The position numbers and the translations under genes were made by a program. Of a DNA stretch of 64,000 nucleotides, positions 1 through 11,603 are shown piece by piece (the first letter of the stretch is position 1; each line of letters opens with the position of its first letter). This DNA is from Actinernus sp. WN-2022 (Eukaryota > Cnidaria > Anthozoa > Actiniaria > Actinernidae): contig JAOWCC010001634.1 of NCBI GenBank assembly GCA_030867875.1, forward strand, positions 39,761,403 through 39,825,402, given 5' to 3'. The notes under the pieces were generated by a model, which searched no databases, had not been told where the DNA came from, and saw only the letters and a list, made by a program, of their open reading frames with translations.

Positions 1-320
1 TAAAACATATGGAGACCCAAGGCTTTGGAATAGTTTGCCTTTTAACATTCGCAAGTCCTCTTGCATTGCTGTTTTTAAGAATCTTTTAAAACGTACCTTT
101 TTCTAAATTTGTTAGGAGTAAATCTTTATTTTTGTTGATTAATAGTTTTATACTTTAGTTTTTAATATCTATTAGCTTTTTAGATTTTACCTAGTGTTAA
201 TAGCTTAGTTTATTTATATTGTTTATATTTATATTGTTTATGTATAGTCTTGTTTATATTATTGTGAAGCGCCATGGACAGTTTTGGATTTGTGCGCTAT
301 ATAAATACAATTATTATTAT
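1..320 (+). mobile_element. 3' end of an L2/CR1-like LINE (RT C-terminus plus 3' tail)
   Basis: The frame starting at base 2 reads a short peptide containing WNSLPFNIRKSS and ends at TAA 104-106. This is the typical extreme C-terminus of the reverse transcriptase ORF2 in L2/CR1-type non-LTR retrotransposons (W-N-x-L-P-x-x-I-R then a basic F-K-x-x-L-K segment). The following 3' UTR contains a CGCTATATAAATA stretch and stops in an ATT microsatellite near 320, as L2-like tails do. The element enters from outside the window, so its 5' part cannot be judged. Family assignment is from motif memory. Confidence 0.72.
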
Positions 321-334
321 CGTACTACTTTGCA

Positions 335-1990
335 CTAAAAACAGAACTCAAAGAGATGTTCACTCCCCAACGAGTGAGATCCATGTTGGAGTTTGCTTTC
401 AACGAAAAAGAATCAGATGAACGATCGCTTTCGTTCGAAGACAGAAAGTTCCTGGACATCGTAGAACATGGAATACATCAACGAGATGACGGTTCAAGGA
501 CAACAACGTGCGTATGCCAAACAATCAAGATATGACCAAAAGTCGGCTCGAGCATCTCAAAAGAAGACTCAGTAACAACAACACGACTCAGTGTCAACAT
601 GACTATACAGCGTTTATGACTGAGAACATAATTGAAAGCGGACATACTGAAAGAGTTCCTCAATATGAAATTGGCTTCCATAATGGCAAGGTTTGGTACA
701 TTCCACATCATGGTGTCTACCATCCTCAGAAGCCTGGAAAAATCAGTCGTGTTCGACTGTAGTGCAAAGTTCAAAGGCGAGTATCTCAACAGCCGCCGGT
801 CTTCTTCAAGCCCGACCTGACCAACAGCTTGATTAGCGTACTCTGCAGATTTCGCCAAGAGTCAGTCGCCTTTATGTGCGACATCGAGAAAATGTTTCAT
901 CAAGTTAAAAGTCAACGCGGAGCACCGTAACTTTCTTCGATTCCTGTGGTGGGAAGATAACGATGTTCAGAACGACCCTGTAGAATATAGAATGACAGTG
1001 CACCTGTTTGGCGCCATCTAATCCGGCTCCCAGTTGCGCAAACTTTGGACTCAAATCAGCCGCAGACGACTTCCAAGGGGAGCATGAAAGTGAGGCAACA
1101 AAGTTCGTGAAGAATAACTTCTACGTAGACGACGGACTCAAATCTGTACCCACAGTATTAGGTGCGGTCCAACTAATCAAAGAAACGAAGGACTTGTGTA
1201 AAATGAGAGGCTTCTGGTTACACAAGTTCAGAGGGTTGTCCAATACTCTGACAAATTTATGCATAGCATTGTATTGTATTATATCGACATAACCAATAGT
1301 TTAATAATACAATAGAATAGTAGAACGATGCAATACAATACAATACAAAACAATGTTATGCATAAATTTGTCAGAGTACTGGACAAGTATGCAAGTTTAC
1401 ATCTAACTCGAAAGAAGTGATTCAGACCATCCCTCAATCTGAACGCGCGGAAGGCATCAAAGACCTAGACATGACCCAGGATGGACTCCAAATCTTCGCG
1501 TCCAGTGGTGTATCGAGTCTGACACACTCCAGTTCAGGATAGTGCTCAAAGACAGACCTTTCATGAGAAGAGGAATCGTAGCCACAGTTAGCTCAGTTTT
1601 TGACCCACTTGGATTGGTAGCGCCAGTCATTCTCGTTGGCAAGAAGATCCTCCAGGAGCTATGCCGAGATGGTATCGACTTGGACGACAGGATTCCGGAC
1701 ACATTGAGACCAAGATGGGAGAAATGGAGAAATGAGCTTCATGCCAGATGTTACAAGCCAGAGAAATTTGGCAAGTTCTGCAGAACTACATCATTTCTCA
1801 GATGCCAGCCAAGATGGCTACGGCCAGTACTCCCATCTAAGACTAACAAACGAGAACAACCAAGTCCACTTCTCACTAGTGATGGCCAAGTCGCGAGGGA
1901 CTCCTCTGAAACCGATATAGAGCTCTCCGCAGCCTTGATATCAGTGAAAGTTAGTCTCCTTCTGCACCCATGGCCAAGAATCGAGGACAA
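335..1990 (+). pseudogene. Decayed BEL/Pao LTR-retrotransposon pol (RT, RNase H)
   Basis: Several plus-strand frames carry consecutive BEL/Pao pol blocks in the right order. They are an N-terminal segment with SFEDRKFLDIVEHGI (about 430-480), VWYIPHHGVYHP plus PGK near 690-745, [15 protein letters not shown] (about 870-910), EYRMTVHLFGAI (about 985-1020), the catalytic box FYVDDG (TAC-GTA-GAC-GAC at 1122-1133), SVFDPLGLVAP near 1593-1625 and an RNase H-like HFSDASQDGYGQ near 1793-1830. Frameshifts and stops separate the blocks, and an inverted-repeat element splits the gene after the YVDD region. No gag, integrase or LTRs are visible. It is a dead copy, and family identity is strong from the block order. 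Confidence 0.85.
1230..1391. mobile_element. Small inverted-repeat (MITE-like) insertion inside BEL/Pao pol
   Basis: Arms beginning TTGTCCARTACTCTGACA at 1236 and, inverted, ending at 1386 are nearly identical for about 40 bp. The interruption sits between codons that are contiguous in BEL/Pao proteins (LHKF and TSNSKEV). The flanks CAAGTTC (1223-1229) and CAAGTTT (1392-1398) look like a 7-bp target-site duplication with one mismatch. The interior is AT-rich and non-coding. Confidence 0.65.
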
Positions 1991-2012
1991 CATGGCTGCC
2001 AAGTTACACTGA

Positions 2013-2370
2013 GTATGCGCAGGACGCTCATAAATAATGGAGTCCTAGACACACAATGACCGAGAAAGCGGTACAAAAAAGGCAAATAAAAAATCTTACT
2101 TTATAGATGTACCGGGTGCGTAAATCCCAAAAGCTTCGCGTTGGCTCGTTCCAGCGTTAGGTGTCCTTTTTTGGTAGGTTTAAACAGTATAAACTCCGGC
2201 AAAACTTTGTTGAAGTCCTGAACGCTGAGCTGACGTGTATATAATCGTGTACAAATATGCAACATTTGCCGTACATGGCCAAAGTATTGAGCTTGTAGTT
2301 CCATGTCAGTTGTAGGCTGGACAAACCGCAAATTGCGAAAATCGTAAGTTGTAGTTCGAAGACTGTTTGA
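2013..2370. other. Unassigned stretch between BEL/Pao remnant and hairpin
   Basis: I see no recognisable gene. A 94-codon minus-strand open frame covers 2101-2385 but matches no family I know and runs into the hairpin arm, so it is probably chance or transposon remnant. Confidence 0.4.
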
Positions 2371-2740
2371 CCACAGGAAGCCCAAGCTCTGTTTATGTAA
2401 ATTTAATTGATAATGGTTTCTATGGGAATTTTTTAATCTGTTTAAAAATATATATATACTGTAATAAAGTGAATAAAACTTACCTGGTGTCTATGATCTG
2501 TGTCTTGGCTGTGTTTGTACGTAGTTTCAGCGAATTTGGGCGAATTTTGAAGAGTAAGGGATTCAAAATTCGCCCAAATTCGCTGAAACTACGTACAGAC
2601 ACAGCCAAGACACAGATCATAAACATCAGGTAAGTTTTGTTCACTTTATTACAGTATATTTATCGAAAAAAACAGATAAAAAAATTCCCATAGAAACCCT
2701 TATAATAAATTTACATAAACAGAGCTTGGGCTTCCTGTGG
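2371..2740. repeat. 370-bp near-perfect inverted repeat (long hairpin)
   Basis: Bases 2371-2549 and 2562-2740 are reverse complements with few mismatches, leaving a loop of about 12 bases. The arms open with CCACAGGAAGCCCAAGCTC and close with CGAATTTTGAA. It could be a foldback element or MITE. If transcribed it would form a long dsRNA hairpin. No target-site duplication was identified. Confidence 0.85.
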
Positions 2741-2979
2741 TTTGACGATTTCCGTTAGTTCGTTTGACAATCAATCTTCAATAAAGTCCGGCACTTTTGG
2801 ATCTAAAACCGATGAAAACTATGGCGCTTCATTGGGTTCAAAATTCAGTAAGATAGATTTGTGGAAAGTTTGTATTTGTGAAATGTTCTATTCATCAAAA
2901 ACTTGAATTTGTCGTAAGTTTGTGCATGCGTCGAATACTTGAATTTGGCGAAAGCTTGAATTATGCACAACAATTTTAA

Positions 2980-3099
2980 ATTCGTCTATTGAATTCGTCG
3001 AATGTTCGAATTCGTCGAACGATCGAATTCGTCGAACGATCGAATTCGTTGAACGATCGAATTCGTTGTACGATCGAATTCGTTGTACGATCGAATTCG
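2980..3099 (-). repeat. 17-bp minisatellite, left arm of composite transposon
   Basis: Tandem copies of GAATTCGTCGAACGATC with CGTTGTAC variants. The unit is built from overlapping palindromes (GAATTC, CGATCG, TTCGAA). The array continues at 4129-4180 after the nested element. Confidence 0.88.
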
Positions 3100-4128
3100 T
3101 AGGCTCGGTTTCAGCCGTTGGGGTGTCGTTTCTCCAAAGCCTCCCCCCACTAACGGCTGGGCGCGCGGTCAACACACCGTGTCCGTGACGTCATCTGATT
3201 AACTTCAATATTATTTATTTATTTGCAGTGTAGGTTCGATTCCGCCTAAACTTTCAAAACACATTGGTATTCTTTAAACTAAAACTCCAAGTGTGAAATT
3301 AATTCGACGTAGGTAAAGGTTTTATTTAATACCTGTTATTATTAGCTCTCATGTTCACAGTCCAAGTTTTCAAGGAAAGCCCGGCTGTTGAGACACTCTC
3401 GCTGACAGAAATTTATACGGGGATAAAAATTAAGTTCAGATGTTATCTCGGAACTCTGAGCTAGAGTCGAGTATTCCCGCTTAGTACTTGTGTAGAGTAT
3501 TTCTTGCAGACATAAATTGTACAAACTTGAAGAATTGTAAAACTCATTTGATGCAGCGAATTTCAAGTGAATCGGTGATTGCAGAGTTAAACGCGTAAAC
3601 ATGGCCTGCGTCAGACGTGATTTCCTCTCTTCTATAAACTCTTTTAATATGGAGTCGTCAGTCTTTTCTTCGCCGATAAAGGCAGCACTAATTTTCTTTG
3701 AAGCAAGAATAGCCGGGCTACCTTGGTCTTGCATCGGTAAAGTTAAATGAGAAATGACTCAACATTACGAGCTGCGACCTTTGAGCTGACGGTTTCCCAA
3801 GTGACTTCCAGAGCCAGTGCGTTTACTGACAAAGTGTCTTCACCCGAAAACTAACTCTCTTACTGCTTCTTTATGTGAATCCTTGAATTTTTCGAAACCA
3901 AACTTTTCCAGAGCAAATTTAAACGCATTTTGGAACAGCAATCGAAAGTCTTTGGTCCGGCTTTCAAAAGTTTACAATGTAAATTATGCAAATCAATTTA
4001 GCGACAGGATTTGAGTGGCAAGTTTGTGATTGGCTAAAACCCAACAATGTCTCAGCTCGCGCGCCCAGCCGTGAGTGGGGAGAGGATCGCGGGCTCACCG
4101 AAACCCACACGGCTGGAAACCGAGCCTA
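3100..4128. mobile_element. Nested Mutator-like element with 9-bp target-site duplication
   Basis: The 1,029-bp element has inverted ends TAGGCTCGGTTTCAGCCGT at left and, inverted, TAGGCTCGGTTTCCAGCCGT at right, with similarity continuing to the CGGCTGGGCGCGCG block. It is flanked by TCGAATTCG on both sides (3091-3099 and 4129-4137). A 9-bp duplication with these ends suggests a MULE-type non-autonomous element. Because the target is itself tandemly repeated, the duplication is less decisive than usual. Confidence 0.65.
3342..3734 (-). CDS. Hypothetical 130-residue frame inside the Mutator-like element
   Basis: This is the only sizeable open frame of the nested element. Starting at ATG (3734) it encodes about 130 residues ending in an acidic tail. 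It is rich in Leu, Ser and Glu/Lys, with no zinc motif, DDE pattern or other transposase signature that I can see. It could be a captured host exon, since MULEs often carry host fragments, or chance. I recognise no family. Confidence 0.25.
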   Translation of the reverse strand: MQDQGSPAILASKKISAAFIGEEKTDDSILKEFIEERKSRLTQAMFTRLTLQSPIHLKFAASNEFYNSSSLYNLCLQEILYTSTKREYSTLAQSSEITSELNFYPRINFCQRECLNSRAFLENLDCEHES

Positions 4129-4225
4129 TCGAATTCGTCGAACGATCGAATTCGTCGAATGTTTGAATTCATCGAAATCTGATACTTGTTCCATACCAGT
4201 CTCCCACGTCCATATATGTCCCGTG

Positions 4226-4876
4226 CAAGTTGGATGCGCGGAAGATCCTGGGAGTGAGGTCGTTGCAAATGAGGACAAATGGCGGACATGACGGAATATG
4301 TATCGAGACTCAGGCATTCTCTTCTTGAGAACATTGTGTGACTTCAGGCCATTGCGAAAACATTGTGAAGACTTTAGGCAAGTTGCCAGTTGGCAACTAA
4401 CTCTGAAATTTTGGTCGCCAACACTCAAAATTTAGTCGCATCAGTGGCGCCACATAAGGTGCAATTTCGGACCCTGCGGTTTATTTTTAAAACCCCAGGG
4501 GGTCGGGGGGGGGGGGGGGGGGGGTTGGGGTGGTGAGGTGTGGGCATTCCCTGGAAATTTTGATGGGGACCCTTCAAATCCTTACCCTGTACCACACCAA
4601 AAGTTGCTATTTTTGCGACCCCAATAGTTGTAAAAATATACCCTATTCCAGACTGAAACCGATATCTCCCTTCGTAATTTCGGAAAATTGATAACCAGTT
4701 CAAGACCAAAACAATAATAAGGTTTTTCAAGTTAAGAAACTAATCTCTTACAAGTATTGATATACGTTTAGTGTATATATGTAAAAAATACCTTATATAA
4801 GGGAGTACCCCCGGGTTTAGAACATACATGTATATACTTTTACCACAGCCACAGTCATACCGATAAGTTACCTTAC
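4226..4876. other. Non-coding core with poly-G and GGGGTACTCC-type repeat
   Basis: It holds a poly-G run near 4505-4524 and a repeat ending in AAGGGAGTACCCCCGGG (about 4798-4814). Internal phrases of the form ACCCTATTCCAGACTGAAACC recur at about 22870-22970. I associate this repeat style with coral genomes (memory). No gene is seen apart from the end of the adjoining minus-strand gene. Confidence 0.5.
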
Positions 4877-5538
4877 CTGCGACTTTTCGACTTCCAGTGT
4901 GACACTCTTTTGTAATGGCCTCACGAATATTTTCGCTTGCCCTAAGGCGCTCTTCAAATATTCGACTGTGTATCCACTTGGAGGACATGGCACCTCCATC
5001 AACAGCTTTGAATGACCTTCTGAAGTTCTTAGGATTTCATAGCCCCCGCTATCTCCAAGAGCGGGGAACGTCTCCAAAATCTTTTCATGAACGTGTAGTG
5101 CTGTGCCATTTTTGTCAAGAGTTATTTTTGATCCTCCTAAACCCACCATACTCAGGCTAATCCTCTCTGAGGCATTCGGGGGCGTAGTTTGGGTTCTGTT
5201 TGCTAGGCAAACGAATGACCTAGTAAATGTATTCGTAGGCAAAAATTATGGTCTACTCCTGCTGCGTGCAGCCCGACTGGAAACGGCAGAACGTCTAACT
5301 AGTCCGGTAGGGAGTTGGTAGCCGAATATCTGCCGGTGTTCATCAGCAGCCGCAGATGATCTGGTCGATGAAGACGCGGTTGATGTCACCGGCGGCATCC
5401 GCCACGAGGTCGACGTTATTGTGCTAGTTGTAGTCGTATAGAGGAGGAAGTGGAAGAGGTGGAAGATGGCTGTACTCCAGTCAGACCATTTGCAGCCGAG
5501 GTTAGTTTCTCTGCACATTCTCTAAGTATGTTTTCCAT
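4877..5538 (-). pseudogene. Broken first exon of a HECT/G2E3-associated repeat gene
   Basis: On the minus strand an ATG at 5538-5536 in good context starts MENILRECAEK. A Ser/Thr-rich linker and an RSFVCLANRTQ segment follow. Next comes a region containing GGYEILRT and SGYTVEYLK..KIFVRPLQ, which ends at a strong splice donor (CAG then GTAAGG, exon end 4877). This order recalls the N-terminal part of HECT-domain, G2E3-like proteins that are expanded in cnidarians and fish; that is my recollection, not a search. A frame change in the Ser/Thr-rich stretch near 5450 and an in-frame TAA at 5246-5248 break the frame. No HECT domain exon is present here. It sits inside the composite transposon and was probably captured by, or is part of, that element. 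Confidence 0.5.
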
Positions 5539-5689
5539 TGTAATCTTTAAGATGTAGAGTTGGACTATATTATATTTGTGACGAAGATTCAAGAAAACGC
5601 TTAATACCACGAGGCCGAATACCGTCGCTCGCAAGGTTTTGTGGGACATATATGGACATGGGAGACTGGTATGGAACAAGTATCAGATT

Positions 5690-5905
5690 TCGATGAATTC
5701 AAACATTCGACGAATTCGATCGTTCGACGAATTCGATCGTACAACGAAATCGATCGTACAACGAATTCGATCGTACAACGAATTCCATCGTTCAACGAAT
5801 TCGATCGTTCGACGAATTCGATCGTTCGACGAATTCGAACATTCGACGAATTCGAACATTCGACGAATTCGAACATTCGACGAATTCGAAAGTTCAACGA
5901 ATTCA
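5690..5905 (+). repeat. 17-bp minisatellite, right arm of composite transposon
   Basis: About twelve tandem copies of GAATTCGATCGTTCGAC, with GTACAAC and AACATTC variants toward the two ends. They are inverted relative to the array at 2980-3099 and 4129-4180. The matching variant order in the two arms shows that the arms derive from one another. Confidence 0.9.
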
Positions 5906-6310
5906 ATAGACGAATTTAAAATTGTTGTGCATAATTCAAGCTTTCGCCAAATTCAAGTATTCGACGCATGCACAAACTTACGACAAATTCAAGTTTTTGA
6001 TGAATAGAACATTTCACAAATACAAACTTTCCACAAATCTATCTTACTGAATTTTGAACCCAATAAAGCGCCATAATAGGTTAGCAGTCTGTTCAACCTC
6101 TAGATCAGAGTACATATATTTGCTTCGGGCATAACCTAGCTGCAATATTACCTACATTCCTCATGTAGTTTACTCATGACTGTAGGACTTGTGTACAATT
6201 TCCGTTGGCAGTAATATACATACATGTGAGTTGGCATAAAAGAGGCAAAAATATCCAAAACTCTTTTATTTTTTCTACAAGGTTATTACAAATTTCAATA
6301 TGATTTACAA

Positions 6311-6358
6311 GCGCCAAAGTGGAAGCGCCAAAGTGGAAGCGCCAAAGTGGAAGCGCCA
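6311..6358 (+). repeat. 14-bp tandem repeat GCGCCAAAGTGGAA
   Basis: Three exact units plus a partial fourth. Related, interrupted copies lie near 6485-6520. Confidence 0.9.
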
Positions 6359-7304
6359 TTTGAAACTCCCAGCCCACCCCTCCCCTCAAAACTGTTTTCA
6401 GTTGTTTTAACTCAGAGTCTGAATGTACTGTCTGTTATGTGTGGAATATTTCTCACAGTCCTCCTCCCTCGGCGCCAAAGTCGTTGCGCGAAAGTGGAAG
6501 CGCCAAAGTGGAAGCGCCAACCTGTGACCCCTATCGGCTTCCGTAGTTATCATTCATCAACATCTTTCCTGGAAGCCACACATTAAAACCATTAGTACAA
6601 AAATGGCGAAAAGCTCATTAGTTTTGGCTATTGTTTTGTTTCTTCGATTTTCACGAATTTTAAGGAGCTAAAAATCGGCTCAAAAAAACCTTTTCATTCG
6701 CACTTGAAATCAAGAGCAAACACAAAATAACCACTCAGTCGTTACAGTACCTTGTTTAATCTTTCCAACCAGCAGGTTTGTTTTCACAAAACACACCAAG
6801 CGACGGTGAACCACGCCGATGTTTGCACTGCATTTCACTCGACCACATTTTCCTGCTCCCACCTCCAATTGCATGCTGGGTAATGGACAAAAAAATCACA
6901 AGGGATCCCCCCCTCTGGGACTCCGGTAGGGTTTTTCTTATAAGTCTTTTACCCCTACAACCAAGAGCGGTGATTTGGACTCAAGCCGTTGCTTTAAAGT
7001 GACAAAAACACATCCTAATAGGTTGAGCAGGGGTAAAAGACTGCCAACTGCAGGATTCCAAGGATTTCATTGAAGAATTTTTTCCTGTGTCTCAAAGCAC
7101 AAACACAACGGAAAAACCCTGTGAAATCCCCTCACAAAGCCTACTATAAGCAAACCAAGTACTTTTCTGCCATCCTCAGACTTAATGTCTTCAAGCTCTC
7201 TGACAGTGGCATATTTCTCCTAAATTAGAGCACATTTCATTAGAAACCCTACCGAAGCAGCCATACCTACCGTCAACGAGTGAACAGAATTCTCCCAAAT
7301 GGCA

Positions 7305-7455
7305 TTGTGGGAAAAGTTTGAGCCCTCGGCTTAAAAAGTCAGCAGTATTCAACTAGCCCGGGCTAGCTAAACTTAAACTGAGGGGGAGGGTTGAGTTAGC
7401 ACTCAGGATTTCAACAATTGAGCTCACACACGATCGGACGACAAAGAGTTAAGCA
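7305..7455 (-). repeat. Dispersed repeat, possibly tRNA-derived SINE (copy 1)
   Basis: It shares a long stretch with 41555-41706, including GGCTTAAAA.GTCAGCAGT, GGGGGAGGGTTGAGT and CAATTGAGCTCA. On the minus strand GAGCTCAATTG resembles a tRNA D-arm (A box), so a tRNA-derived SINE is possible. No clear B box is seen. Confidence 0.45.
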
Positions 7456-7625
7456 CATTCCCAAAGTGTAATGTCCGCAACAAATTTTTGTGTAATGTCC
7501 GCAATGCATATTTAAAGCAAATAAAAACTACTACAGTGAGCTTTGTTGAACACAGGCTAAAAATGGATAATGTAAAAACACAAGCTACATCAACTACATC
7601 CAGGTCATATAACTCGTAACCATAA

Positions 7626-7631
7626 TTTATT
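7626..7631 (-). terminator. Polyadenylation signal AATAAA for BDH2
   Basis: The plus strand reads TTTATT, which is AATAAA on the minus strand, 110 bp past the BDH2 stop codon. Confidence 0.55.
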
Positions 7632-7740
7632 TTGTTCTGTTGTATTCTGTATTCCCTAATGCCTTATTCCCTATCTTCCAGACAACATTAATTGAAATAG
7701 CTACACGTATTCAAGTATAAAGTATCCTCAGAGGCTTTTT

Positions 7741-9029
<1,289 letters not shown>

Positions 9030-9500
9030 TTATATTCCCAGGGTACTTTTAAAAACCTACACTGGTACGAACAGGCACGACTATTCTGGGTATGTACTCC
9101 ATGGGAGAATGCCAGGGATGCACCCGTATTAGTTATTAGCCTCATCCACTGCACTATCATCTATTTGACTATCATCTACCCACATTCACTATCATCTACC
9201 CTAATTGGCTATCATCCAGGGTCGTTCAATATGATCTAGACTATTATTTAATCATCTGTAACGTGACCTCAATGTGTATATGATCTAAGCCCTAAAGAAT
9301 GTTGAGGTATACAGAAATGACGACTGTCACAGGACTTGTAACATGTAAGACCGATGTACAAAAGATATCGAGAATGAGAGTGATTTTGTAATAAAAAATA
9401 TTTTATCGAGGAACTGATAACCAAGTACCGTGTGAGAAGAGGTTAACAGCGACTAGGGGTATTCCAGTTGGGACAAGAAACAGCTCGGGAGTTAGCGTGC
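9030..9500. other. BDH2 upstream region
   Basis: It contains four spaced CTATCATCTA or CTATCATCCA boxes (about 9150-9220; the reverse strand reads AGATGATAG, GATA-like). No TATA box or initiator could be assigned with confidence. Confidence 0.4.
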
Positions 9501-9524
9501 GTAGCAAGCCCATACCAGGAGGAA

Positions 9525-9635
9525 TTGGGAAGAGGAGGGAAGAGGGGAGAGGGGAGAGGGAGGGAATTGGAAGAGGGGGGGGGGGGGGGAGGGGGGATGG
9601 GGAGACGAAAGGGAAAGGGAAAGGAGGCCTAGGGC
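9525..9635 (+). repeat. Polypurine (GA-rich) tract
   Basis: A near-continuous purine run with a G homopolymer. A polypyrimidine counterpart is found at about 13380-13490 and 25225-25320, so it belongs to a dispersed repeat. The proline-rich frame on its minus strand is a composition artefact. Confidence 0.85.
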
Positions 9636-9799
9636 TTGCAACGAACCCCCCGTTTTTTCCCTTACGCCCCCAAATTATAAATTCATTTTCAGTGTCGTCT
9701 GACATGACATCTGTCAAAATCAACCAATCAACTTCCTTGTTTCTGTCTGTTACAAATGTTTGATCTTCGGTGCGAAGGAAGTTCAAAATGACCCCTAGG

Positions 9800-10372
9800 A
9801 AAAACGAAGAACAGAGGTCAAACATTTGGGCTAGAAAATTGATTTCTGCATGGATTTTCACCAAATAAACACTCTACAACCCCTGGGGTACCATACTAAG
9901 TTTACAGCGGGAAATTGTGGCTTAAACATACGTTTTTCGACACGAAAAAACACAATTACACTCGCGTTACTAAGTATTTATAAAACTCTCTAGAGTCTAA
10001 TGCCTCAAAATAAAATACAACTTCGCAGCTTCTGGTCCTAAAACGTAGCTATCCTGAATCGCTTGACATCCTAATCGTAAATAATCTACTTCTTATGGCA
10101 ACCTAAGGTAAATTAAGGCTACTAAATTGGCCTAGCCAAGACCATTTTGGTTTCTCTCTCAATCTGGCGAGCGTTTTGTACGCAAAAACACATTTCTGCA
10201 CCAAATTGAGTGCAATAAAAGCTATTGACGTCTCCTGGCCATGGGTACATATTATCCAAGTGTAGTACAATATTTGGCCATACAAGTCAGTGTTTCTACA
10301 TCAAAAGTTTGAAAATGTTTTTCGTCCATTCACGACTTTCGCTTTCCAAACACTGGCGTAACCACAGGTACC
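9800..10372. repeat. Dispersed repeat shared with 22020-22110 and 23845-24060
   Basis: TCAAACATTTGGGCTAGAAAA and the following 150 bp recur at about 23845-24000. The ACGTAGCTATCCTGAATC block at about 10043-10130 recurs at about 22025-22110. It is non-coding and shows that homology between the two large copies extends left of 13.2 kb. Confidence 0.7.
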
Positions 10373-10761
10373 CCAGGCTCATTATGCGTAAAACGGTTAT
10401 TTCCCGGAAATTTGAAATTACAGTAAATGTATGGAGTTTTAGTTCGAATGGCCGTTTGCTCTAAAATAAAATTCAGTAAATCGTCAAACTAGTCTAACCT
10501 GTCTCTTGTGTGTTCCTTTCAGTTTCTGTGAAGTTTCAAGCCATTCCGTTCAATATTGAGTGAGTTACAGGAATTTTTCTTCCCTAAAGTATAATTATTG
10601 GGAAGGTAGCAAACTCGAGGCCGATCAGCCGCCGATCAGATGCAGAAAATCGCCTCGAATTCCCACAAAAATCCCGTACATCGCCAAAATTCCTTCAAAT
10701 AACGGTTGCCCAAACACAGGTCCTTCACCACACTCAGCTTCCCTTTCACTGGTTTACTTTA

Positions 10762-11603
10762 CACTCGTTCTCAATAACACGTGCAGGTTCGAAACTGGTG
10801 GATGTCAATCAAACGGTTTCCATGGAGTTTGAAGTGAACCGTTGTGTGAGTAAATTCGGGAAACTAGCATTTTATAAACATGGCAAAGTCTTTCCCAAAG
10901 TCGCTTAGATGGAGAGTAATCATGCTTTAGAGCCAAGGGTTTGCAAAATAGGGAAATCACATAAACTTTATGTGTGAGCGAGCGGTTTGTGTATAAGATC
11001 AAAATAGGGAAATCGCATAAACTTTATGTGTGATCATGAGCGAGCGGTTTGTGTATAAGATCAAAATAGGGAAATCGCATAAACTTTGTGTGAGCGAGCG
11101 GTTTGTGTATAAGAAATCTGATTGTTTATATAGCTTCAAAGGTCTTGGAAAAAGAATTATAGTTATTTTTATTCATCCAGTTGCAGATATGCTCCTTATA
11201 AGAGGTTTTATCGAGCAATACCCTCGAGCTCTACCTCGACGAGCTCCAGGCATGGATACGACATTCGACAGAGCAATTTTTTTTTTTGAAACTCTCAGGA
11301 CATGGATTATCGGCAATGCTCTCCACTCTCGACTGACATTTCGGTGAGGAATTCAAGCAAAAAACAATCGTTTTTCGGCTTAGTATCCGCCATTTCTCTA
11401 CCTATGTCGCCTCAAATTACTTACGATTTCGTTGACCTCCTACACTATTTATGTTTCCTCCACATCTGGGAGTTGTATGGCGACGTTTTATTTAGCATGC
11501 AGACCAGTGTTGCCATAGAAATATAGTTGAGTGACATCCACCAGATTGACGTTTTCCGTTGGAAATTCAATTTCGAACCTGCACGTGTTATTGAGAACGA
11601 GTG
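10762..11603. mobile_element. 842-bp TA-flanked element nested in E1
   Basis: Inverted ends CACTCGTTCTCAATAACACG, continuing to about 33 bp per arm, are flanked by TA on both sides (10760-10761 and 11604-11605). The same site is empty in the opposite arm of E1 and in E2 (34742-34775), where TTTACTTTAACGGG is continuous. That proves insertion with TA duplication, as for Tc1/mariner-like elements. It has no transposase. Confidence 0.88.
10944..11113 (+). repeat. Three tandem copies of a 52-63 bp unit
   Basis: Each unit runs from CAAAATAGGGAAATC through ATAAACTTT and GAGCGAGCGGTTTGTGTATA. They lie inside the TA-flanked element. Confidence 0.88.

Larger units (their letters stand above)
2821..6074. 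mobile_element. Composite inverted-repeat transposon with minisatellite-containing ends
   Basis: The outer ends are ATGGCGCTT (2821) and AAGCGCCAT (ending 6074). The left arm runs 2821-3099, is interrupted by a nested element, and resumes 4129 to about 4225; it matches the reverse complement of about 5640-6074. Each arm is made of a unique outer part, a block of 17-bp repeats and an inner unique part ending near the GGGAGACTGGTATGGAACAA sequence. The core (4226-5640) carries a broken HECT-associated gene on the minus strand. No transposase is visible, so it is non-autonomous or has captured the gene. Superfamily is unknown and outer target-site duplication is not evident. Confidence 0.75.
6075..7625. 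other. Intergenic stretch with short repeats
   Basis: No gene is recognised. Contents: 14-bp repeats GCGCCAAAGTGGAA at 6311-6358 with related copies near 6485-6520; a weak hairpin pairing AGTCTTTTACCCCT (about 6944) with its complement near 7030-7043; and a dispersed repeat at 7305-7455. Confidence 0.5.

Noticed and set aside
5601..6007. Arg/Phe/Ser repeat proteins over the 17-bp minisatellite (also 2888-3175)
   Set aside because: 17-bp units shift frame each copy; open frames on both strands are a by-product of the repeat, not evidence of coding.
6778..7002. 74-residue plus-strand frame
   Set aside because: No motif, no splice context, lies among short repeats.
9403..9864. Proline-rich 153-residue protein on minus strand
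   Set aside because: Its coding signal comes from the polypurine/polypyrimidine tract; no conserved segment.
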